Shown piece by piece: positions 6,851 through 11,678 of a DNA stretch of 11,678 nucleotides (positions are counted from its first letter, which is position 1; every line of letters starts with the position of its first letter). Where the stretch lies: the NCBI GenBank assembly GCA_023411035.1, contig JAEYPE010000051.1, positions 1-11,678 on the forward strand, read 5' to 3'. The position numbers and the translations under genes were made by a program. The notes below the pieces were generated by a model. The model was given only the letters and a program-made list of their open reading frames with translations. It did no database searches and was not told the origin of the DNA. The DNA comes from Pseudomonadota bacterium (GTDB lineage: Bacteria; Pseudomonadota; Alphaproteobacteria; Azospirillales; Azospirillaceae).

Positions 6851-6854
6851 AAGG
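6851..6854 (+). promoter_or_regulatory. Ribosome-binding site that decides the M20 peptidase start
   Basis: AAGG lies 9 bases before the ATG at 6864. An in-frame upstream ATG at 6768 falls inside the ACCCCTTGGGGT palindrome, has no Shine-Dalgarno sequence, and would add 32 residues unlike the start of this family. The 6864 start is therefore preferred. Confidence 0.5.
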
Positions 6855-6863
6855 CCATGTCGA

Positions 6864-8276
6864 ATGTCGAGCGTTCTGTCAGCCGAACCCGTTCTTCAAC
6901 AGGTTGACCGCGGTTTCGAAGAATCCCTGGGCCGCCTGTGCGACCTGCTGCGCATCCCCAGCGTCAGCACCGACCCGGCCCGCAAGGGCGACGTGCGCCG
7001 CGCCGCCGACTGGCTGGTGCGCGAGCTGTCCGGGCTGGGCTTCGATGCCTCCGTGCGCGAGACGGCGGGCCATCCCGCGGTCGTCGCCCATCATCCGGGT
7101 CCGGGCGGGGCTGCGGATGGGGCCGGCGTTCCGCACATCCTCTATTACGGCCATTACGACGTGCAGCCGGCGGAGCCGCTGGAGCTGTGGAACAGCCCGC
7201 CCTTCGAGCCGGCCATCGTGGAGGCGGAGCATGGCCGCCGCATCGTCGCCCGCGGCGCCGTGGACGACAAGGGCCAGGTGATGACCTTCATCGAGGCGTT
7301 CCGCGCCTGGCACGCCGTGCACGGCACCCTGCCGGTCCGCGTGACCGTCCTGATCGAGGGCGAGGAGGAGACCGGAAGCCCGAACCTGCTGACCTTCCTG
7401 AAGGCCAACGCGGAGGAGCTGAAGGCCGACGTCTGCGTCATCACCGACACCAATTCCTGGAACATCGAGACGCCGGCCATCACCACCCGGCTGCGCGGCC
7501 TGCTCTATGTCGAGGCGACGCTGCACGGGCCGAGCCACGATCTGCATTCCGGCATGTTCGGCGGTGCGGTGCTGAACCCGATCAACGCGCTGACCCGCAT
7601 CCTGGGCCAGATCCACGACGAGGACGGGCGGGTGCGCTTCCCCGGCTTCTACGACGGTGTGGCCGAGCCCACGGACGAGGAGAAGGCCATGTGGCGGGAT
7701 CTCGGCTTCGACGAGGCGGCCTTCCTGGCCGGCGTCGGGCTGAAAACCCCGGTGGGCGAGGCCGGGCGCAGCGCGCTGGAACGTCTGTGGTCGCGCCCGA
7801 CCTGCGACATCAACGGCATCTGGGGCGGCTACACCGGCGAAGGCTCCAAGACGGTGATCGCCGCCAAGGCGTCGGTCAAGCTGTCCTGCCGTCTTGTGCC
7901 GAACCAGGACCCGGCGGCGATCCTGACCGGCATCAAGAGCTTCCTGGAGGAGCGCAAACCGGCGGACGGGCGGTGGGAGTACAAGGTGTTCAGCCACTCG
8001 CCGGGCGTCCAGGTGCCGACCGACAGCCCCTATCTGCGCGCCGCCATGGCCGGGCTGGGCGACATTTACGCCAACCGGCCGGCGCTGATCGGCAGCGGAG
8101 GCTCGATCCCCGTGGGCGGCTACATCCGTCAGGCGCTGGGCTTCGATTCGATCTTCGTCGGCTTCGGGCTGGAGGATGACCGCATCCATTCGCCCAACGA
8201 GAAGTTCGAAGTGAAATGCCTGCACAACGGCATCCGGTCCCACGCCGCCATGCTGGCGCGCTTCGCCGCGCTGTGA
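6864..8276 (+). CDS. M20-family metallodipeptidase (CNDP/carnosinase-like)
   Basis: The 470-residue product is a cytoplasmic di-zinc M20 peptidase expected to cleave dipeptides or related amides. The metal and catalytic motifs are all present. GHYDVQP supplies H97 and catalytic-site D99, GAVDDKGQ supplies bridging D134, and EGEEETGS supplies the general base and a ligand (E168/E169). ITDTN supplies D195, and DDRIHSPNE supplies the C-terminal ligand H442. Between them, residues ~205-310 form the lid/dimerisation domain, with HGPSHDLHSGMFGGAVLNP typical of the CNDP dipeptidase branch. SGGSIPV (411-417) is the substrate-side glycine motif. Length and motif spacing are normal, so the enzyme looks intact. 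It lies 202 bases after urtE on the same strand; a role in nitrogen salvage from peptides is plausible, but co-regulation with urt is not shown. The exact substrate cannot be read from sequence, and DapE and ArgE are less likely. Confidence 0.92.
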   Translation: MSSVLSAEPVLQQVDRGFEESLGRLCDLLRIPSVSTDPARKGDVRRAADWLVRELSGLGFDASVRETAGHPAVVAHHPGPGGAADGAGVPHILYYGHYDVQPAEPLELWNSPPFEPAIVEAEHGRRIVARGAVDDKGQVMTFIEAFRAWHAVHGTLPVRVTVLIEGEEETGSPNLLTFLKANAEELKADVCVITDTNSWNIETPAITTRLRGLLYVEATLHGPSHDLHSGMFGGAVLNPINALTRILGQIHDEDGRVRFPGFYDGVAEPTDEEKAMWRDLGFDEAAFLAGVGLKTPVGEAGRSALERLWSRPTCDINGIWGGYTGEGSKTVIAAKASVKLSCRLVPNQDPAAILTGIKSFLEERKPADGRWEYKVFSHSPGVQVPTDSPYLRAAMAGLGDIYANRPALIGSGGSIPVGGYIRQALGFDSIFVGFGLEDDRIHSPNEKFEVKCLHNGIRSHAAMLARFAAL

Positions 8277-8281
8277 GGGTG

Positions 8282-8317
8282 GGCGGCCCCCCTTTCCTGT
8301 CCGGGGAGGGGGGCGCC
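8282..8317. terminator. Hairpin between convergent genes, possible bidirectional terminator
   Basis: GGCG+CCCCCC (8282-8285 and 8287-8292) pairs with GGGGGG+CGCC (8308-8317) with a single bulged G at 8286, giving about ten GC pairs and a 15-base loop. It lies 5 bases after the M20 peptidase stop and 15 bases beyond the stop of the convergent minus-strand gene. There is no clear T-tract on either side, so efficiency as an intrinsic terminator is uncertain. Confidence 0.5.
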
Positions 8318-8332
8318 TCAGTGCGGTTTCCC

Positions 8333-10744
8333 TTAATGCGGCTTTAGGGCCTCGACCACCTGCATGTGGCCCTGCAACGCGCCGAGCGTGAGGGCGGAGT
8401 TGCCGGCGCTGTCCATGCGGAAGGGGTTGGCGCCGCGCTCCACCAGCAGCCGCGCCACACGGTCGTGGCCGTTGTTGGCGGCGTACATCAGGGCCGACCA
8501 GCCGTGGCTGGCCACTCGGTCCACCGACACGCCGTGGTCGAGCAGGATCTTCACCACACCCTGGTGACCGCGTGCCGAGGCCGCCATGAGTGCGGTCTTG
8601 CCGTCGTCGTTGGTGGCGTCCAGTTCCGCGCCCGCGGCGGCCAGCGCATGGATCACCCCCTCGTGCCCGCCCCAGGCGGCGTACATCACCGCGGTGGCGC
8701 CGTCGGCGGTGCGCAGTTCCGTCTTGGCCCGGCGGTCGATCAGCAGACGCACCGCGTCCGTCAGCCCCTGTTCGGAAGCCAGCATCAGCAGGGTCTTGCC
8801 GTTGTCCACCCGCTTGTTGGGATCGGTACCGGCGTCCAGCGCGCGTTTCAGCTCGTCCGTGCTGCGCAGCAGGGCGATGGCGCCGTCACGGCCGTCCAGT
8901 CCGGGCCGGACCTCCGCCGTCGCAAGGGGGGTCGCGGGGGCAGTGGAGGGCAGCGCGCGCCTTTCGCCAGCGGCCTTGATGCGGTCGCGCAAATCGCCGG
9001 TGTTGGGGGCCACGATCAGGGCGCGCTCGTAGAAGCGCCGCGCCTCGTCCCAATTGCCGTCGCGTTCCGCCAGGGCGGCCCAGCGGCGGTAGGTTTCCTC
9101 CATGGTCGCCAGCAGGTCCTGAATCTCCGCCGTGGCCGGGGCGATCTCCCGTAGGCGGGACACCGTCTCATAAGCGTTGTTGTTCGGCGGCGTGGTCAGG
9201 AGCTTCGCGGCGATCTGCCGGCGGGCCTGATCCACCAGGACGCGCACACGCTGGCTGAGGCCGGCATCATCGGTGGACAGGGGGTTGGACAGGGGCGCGG
9301 ACAGCGGGGAAGGCTGAGTGGCCGGCGGGGGCGCAGCTTGTGGCGCGGTCTGATTGGCCGACTCGGGCGGCGTATCGGGCGTCGTCTGGGGCGCGGGTTC
9401 GTCCACGAGCGGCGGCAGGGTGGCGGAGCCGGTCGGGCCTTCGCCCTGCTCCGTGCGGTACTCGGTCGCCCGCGGCTTGGGCGGCGGCGGTGCCGCGGCC
9501 AACGGATCGGGAGCCAATGGCGCGGCGAACGGCTGTTCCGGCTTCGGCAGCGGTCCCGGATCAAGCTTCGCAATTGTTTGGGTGGGGGGCTGGGCCGGTG
9601 GCTGGGCCGGCGCCGGAGCCTGAGATGGCGGGGCGGCGGCCATCGGACGGGCGGCGGGCGGCGGGATGTCGCTCTTCGGCTGGGACGGGACCGCCCCCGG
9701 CACGCCCGCCTCGGCGGGGAGGGCGGCGAGGTAGGGATTTTGCGTCCGGGCGAGCGCCAGCGCGTCGGAACCGCGGCTGCCCAGGCTGGGTTCATCCGCG
9801 AAGGGGTTGTGCACATGCTCCGCCACGAAGGCGCGCAGTTCCTCCCAGCCCTGCCGGGCGTAGTCGAGCGCCCGCTCGGGCGAGGCGCCGGGAATCGCCA
9901 GGGTGGCGGCGGCCCCCGCGGCCCCCAGCAGGATCAGGGTGGTCACCGCGGCCCCGGCCAGCGCGGCATGGCGGCGCGGCTGCCCGGGCGGCAATTCGGC
10001 GACGGGGCCACCCGTTTCCGGGATCGTCCAGCCGTCCGGCGCCTCCCAATCGTTGGCGGGCCAGTCGTTCGTGTCGCGCTCCGCCGTTCGGCGCGGCGTC
10101 GGCGGGGTGGCCACCGGCACGGCGGGAGGCGCCACCACGGCGGGCGCCACGGACGGGCCGGCGCCGGGCGTCATGCGGTAGATCACGCCAAGCTCGCGCA
10201 CCGCCTCCGCCAGACCGGGGCGGGCCAGCGTCCGTTCCATCTCCGGCGTGCCGCAAAGAAGAACCTGGAGGAAGCGCCCGCCCGGCGTTTCGGACCGGCT
10301 GAGGTCGATCAGGTCGGCCAGCGTCGGGGCGGTCAGCACGCCCGCGTTCTCCACCGCCAGCAGGCCGGTGCCGGCGAGGTCCAGCCGCTCTTCCAACTCC
10401 TCGATCAGCGTGTCGAAATCGCGGTCGCCGCTGTCGGAGGGCAGGGCGGCGTCACCGGCGGCGGCGACCAGATCCTCCACCTGCGCTCCGGCGCTGGCGG
10501 CGACCGGAAGCACCAGCGCGCCATCGGAGCCGACCTGTTCCACAAGCTGGTGGAAGACCGCGGCCCGTCCGGACCCGGCGTCGCCCACCAGCACCAGCAG
10601 CCGCTTGCGCGCCAGCAGCGCCAGAAGAAGGCCGTCGAAGACCTCCGTCTGGTCGGGGCGCAGGCCGGGGGGCGGCGGTTGGGATTTTGCCTTCGCCGGC
10701 GGGCGATTCGAGGATGGCGTGGCTTTCGGAGCGGAACGGTCCAT
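8333..10744 (-). CDS. AAA-domain, single-pass membrane protein with TPR-like and ankyrin repeats
   Basis: The 803-residue multidomain protein begins with a Pro/Lys-rich disordered stretch. Residues ~30-195 resemble the AAA domain of ExeA/GspA and DamX. Walker A is GDAGSGRA (54-61) with Arg in place of Lys, and Walker B is LLAVEN (128-133) where ExeA-like proteins have DE. A CGTPEME segment matches the ExeA-like (V/L)xGxPEL strand. Residues ~260-286 form one transmembrane helix preceded by QPRRH, so the AAA part should face the cytoplasm and the rest the periplasm. Residues ~345-494 are a Pro/Ala/Gln-rich spacer. Residues ~496-594 are helical, with a TPR-like unit (NWDEARRFYERALIVAPN). Residues ~620-803 hold about six ankyrin repeats with exact 33-residue spacing (GxTALMxAAxxGH pattern). 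The ATG at 10744 is chosen; a GTG at 10837 would add 31 residues of untypical composition without a usable ribosome-binding site. The function is unknown; an envelope scaffold or secretion/cell-wall accessory role is inferred. Confidence 0.8.
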   Translation of the reverse strand: MDRSAPKATPSSNRPPAKAKSQPPPPGLRPDQTEVFDGLLLALLARKRLLVLVGDAGSGRAAVFHQLVEQVGSDGALVLPVAASAGAQVEDLVAAAGDAALPSDSGDRDFDTLIEELEERLDLAGTGLLAVENAGVLTAPTLADLIDLSRSETPGGRFLQVLLCGTPEMERTLARPGLAEAVRELGVIYRMTPGAGPSVAPAVVAPPAVPVATPPTPRRTAERDTNDWPANDWEAPDGWTIPETGGPVAELPPGQPRRHAALAGAAVTTLILLGAAGAAATLAIPGASPERALDYARQGWEELRAFVAEHVHNPFADEPSLGSRGSDALALARTQNPYLAALPAEAGVPGAVPSQPKSDIPPPAARPMAAAPPSQAPAPAQPPAQPPTQTIAKLDPGPLPKPEQPFAAPLAPDPLAAAPPPPKPRATEYRTEQGEGPTGSATLPPLVDEPAPQTTPDTPPESANQTAPQAAPPPATQPSPLSAPLSNPLSTDDAGLSQRVRVLVDQARRQIAAKLLTTPPNNNAYETVSRLREIAPATAEIQDLLATMEETYRRWAALAERDGNWDEARRFYERALIVAPNTGDLRDRIKAAGERRALPSTAPATPLATAEVRPGLDGRDGAIALLRSTDELKRALDAGTDPNKRVDNGKTLLMLASEQGLTDAVRLLIDRRAKTELRTADGATAVMYAAWGGHEGVIHALAAAGAELDATNDDGKTALMAASARGHQGVVKILLDHGVSVDRVASHGWSALMYAANNGHDRVARLLVERGANPFRMDSAGNSALTLGALQGHMQVVEALKPH

Positions 10745-10894
10745 GGGGGCGCGCGCAATCCAATGGTGGGTCGTGACGCACTTGACTCTAGTGGTCCGCT
10801 GCCGTCCTGCGACGGTGCAAAGGGACGGGACCGCCACCTCTTATGGAGAAGGCGCGCGTCGGGAGGGCTGATTCGGGGCTGGCGCTGCGCTATA

Positions 10895-10916
10895 GGGGTG
10901 CCTGCTTTTTCACCCC
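10895..10916 (+). other. Small hairpin in the leader region of the ROK kinase gene
   Basis: GGGGTG (10895-10900) pairs perfectly with CACCCC (10911-10916) around a 10-base loop ending in five Ts. It lies in the 218-base divergent region between the start of the minus-strand AAA/ankyrin gene and the kinase gene. It directly follows GCGCTATA (10887-10894), which could be a -10-like sequence, but no convincing -35 element was found. It could be an operator or a leader hairpin, and the assignment is weak. Confidence 0.3.
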
Positions 10917-10951
10917 GCTTATTGTCCACCCCCTAACTGTCCAACCGCACT

Positions 10952-10956
10952 GGGAG
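10952..10956 (+). promoter_or_regulatory. Ribosome-binding site for the ROK kinase
   Basis: GGGAG lies 6 bases before the ATG at 10963. The alternative ATG at 10978 would give the family-typical MRIGVDLGGTK start, but it is 21 bases from this site. The 10963 start, which adds MGMGP, is therefore favoured. Confidence 0.55.
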
Positions 10957-10962
10957 TCCGTC

Positions 10963-11678
10963 ATGGGCATGGGTCCGATGCGAATCGGCGTCGATCTGGG
11001 AGGCACGAAGATCGCCGCCACCCTTCTGGCTCCGGACGGGACGGAACGGGCGCGGCACCGTGCCGACACGCCGCGCGGCTATGCGGAGACGCTGGCGGCG
11101 CTGGCCGGCAGCGTGGCGGCGCTGGAGGAACAGGCGGGCTGCCGTGGCGCCACGGTCGGGCTGTGCCTGCCCGGCATCGTCGATGGGGCGGCGGGCACCG
11201 TGCGCGCGGTCAACCTGCCCTGGCTGGACGGGCGGCCCTTCGCGGCGGACCTGTCGCGGACGCTGGACCGTCCGGTGCGGATCGCCAACGACGCCAACGC
11301 CTTCGTCCTGTCGGAAGCGGTGGACGGGGCCGCCGCCGGGGCGCCGCTGGTGTTCGGCATCATCCTGGGCACCGGGGTCGGCGGCGGGATCGTCGCGGAC
11401 CGGCGCATCCTGGCCGGCGCCAACGCCCTGGCCGGGGAGTGGGGGCACAACCCGCTGCCCTGGCGAACGGCGGCGGACGGCCCCCCCATGCCCTGCGGCT
11501 GCGGGCGGGAAGGCTGCATCGAAACGCTGCTGTGCGGCGCCGGGCTGGCCCGACTGCATCTGTGGCGGACGGGGGAGGCGCTGGCCCCGCCGGAGATCGC
11601 CGCCCGCGCCCGGTCGGGCGAGGCCCAAGCCAAAGAGCAAGCCCAGGCGACGCTGCACCACCACGCCGACGCGCTGGC
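10963..11678 (+). CDS. ROK-family sugar kinase, probable fructokinase (3' end outside window)
   Basis: It is predicted to phosphorylate a hexose, most likely fructose, with ATP in the cytoplasm. The visible 238 residues lack a stop; family members are about 300 residues, so roughly a fifth is missing. The ATP phosphate loop DLGGTK lies at residues 11-16. LCLPGIVDG and the catalytic Asp in ANDANAF follow, then ILGTGVGGGIV, the second glycine-rich loop. GEWGHNPLPW is next, then CGCGREGCIET. The last two form the ROK zinc site (His plus three Cys of CxCGxxGCxE). The GEWGHNPLPW and SEAVDGAAAGA segments closely match E. coli Mak (YajF) fructokinase from memory, so Mak-type is favoured over N-acetylglucosamine kinase (NagK). 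ROK transcriptional repressors are excluded because there is no N-terminal helix-turn-helix. It is divergent from the AAA/ankyrin gene, and no functional link to it is evident. Confidence 0.9.
   Translation, partial: MGMGPMRIGVDLGGTKIAATLLAPDGTERARHRADTPRGYAETLAALAGSVAALEEQAGCRGATVGLCLPGIVDGAAGTVRAVNLPWLDGRPFAADLSRTLDRPVRIANDANAFVLSEAVDGAAAGAPLVFGIILGTGVGGGIVADRRILAGANALAGEWGHNPLPWRTAADGPPMPCGCGREGCIETLLCGAGLARLHLWRTGEALAPPEIAARARSGEAQAKEQAQATLHHHADAL

Noticed and set aside
6768..6863. In-frame ATG at 6768 as an alternative start of the M20 peptidase
   Set aside because: It lies within the post-urtE palindrome region, lacks a ribosome-binding site, and the extra residues do not look like the start of this family.
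9586..9620. Short near-tandem repeats (ggctgggccgg units) as a possible microsatellite or recombination site
   Set aside because: They encode the Pro/Ala/Gln-rich spacer of the minus-strand protein and are explained by its low-complexity composition.
10745..10837. GTG at 10837 as an alternative start of the AAA/ankyrin protein
   Set aside because: The extra 31 residues are rich in Cys, His and Trp, unlike the rest of the protein, and the purine-rich stretch directly abuts the GTG with no spacing. The ATG at 10744 also lacks a strong site, so some doubt remains.
9338..10936. Long plus-strand open frames antisense to the AAA/ankyrin gene
   Set aside because: They are Arg/Gly-rich products typical of reading high-GC coding DNA in the wrong frame, while the minus strand encodes recognisable ankyrin repeats and an AAA-like domain.

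Overview
The window is high-GC DNA from an alphaproteobacterium, most likely Azospirillum or a close Rhodospirillales relative. This rests on base composition, dense G/C-biased third codon positions, an intact five-gene urt operon with a long-form UrtB, and G/C-rich palindromic repeats between genes. The genus is an inference; no rRNA or other taxonomic marker is present.

From left to right: (1) the 3' end of a MORN-repeat protein gene (1-611, start outside the window). (2) A 298-base regulatory gap that is AT-rich in its middle. It has a good sigma-54 (-24/-12) promoter at 837-852 and, upstream, three 17-base TGC-N11-GCA-like sites spaced 29-30 bases apart, arranged like NtrC enhancer sites. 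(3) urtABCDE (910-6661), encoding a complete high-affinity urea ABC importer: periplasmic binding protein, two membrane permeases and two ATPases. Palindromic repeats sit between urtA and urtB, between urtD and urtE, and just after urtE. (4) A metal-dependent M20-family dipeptidase gene (6864-8276). (5) A convergent gene on the minus strand (8333-10744) for a large multidomain envelope protein: a degenerate ExeA/DamX-like AAA domain, one membrane segment, a proline-rich spacer, a TPR-like helical region and C-terminal ankyrin repeats. (6) The 5' four-fifths of a ROK-family sugar kinase gene, probably a Mak-type fructokinase, running off the right edge.

The urt genes work as one unit. UrtA captures urea in the periplasm, UrtB and UrtC form the channel, and UrtD and UrtE hydrolyse ATP. 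The promoter architecture fits induction under nitrogen limitation through RpoN and NtrC. The M20 dipeptidase may share a nitrogen-scavenging theme, but it is separated from urtE by about 200 bases and a structured repeat, so co-transcription is uncertain.

No CRISPR array, tRNA, rRNA, transposase, phage gene or riboswitch was recognised. The least conventional items are the AAA-membrane-TPR-ankyrin protein and the three-site enhancer array upstream of urtA. I see no clear evidence of a wholly new multi-gene system.
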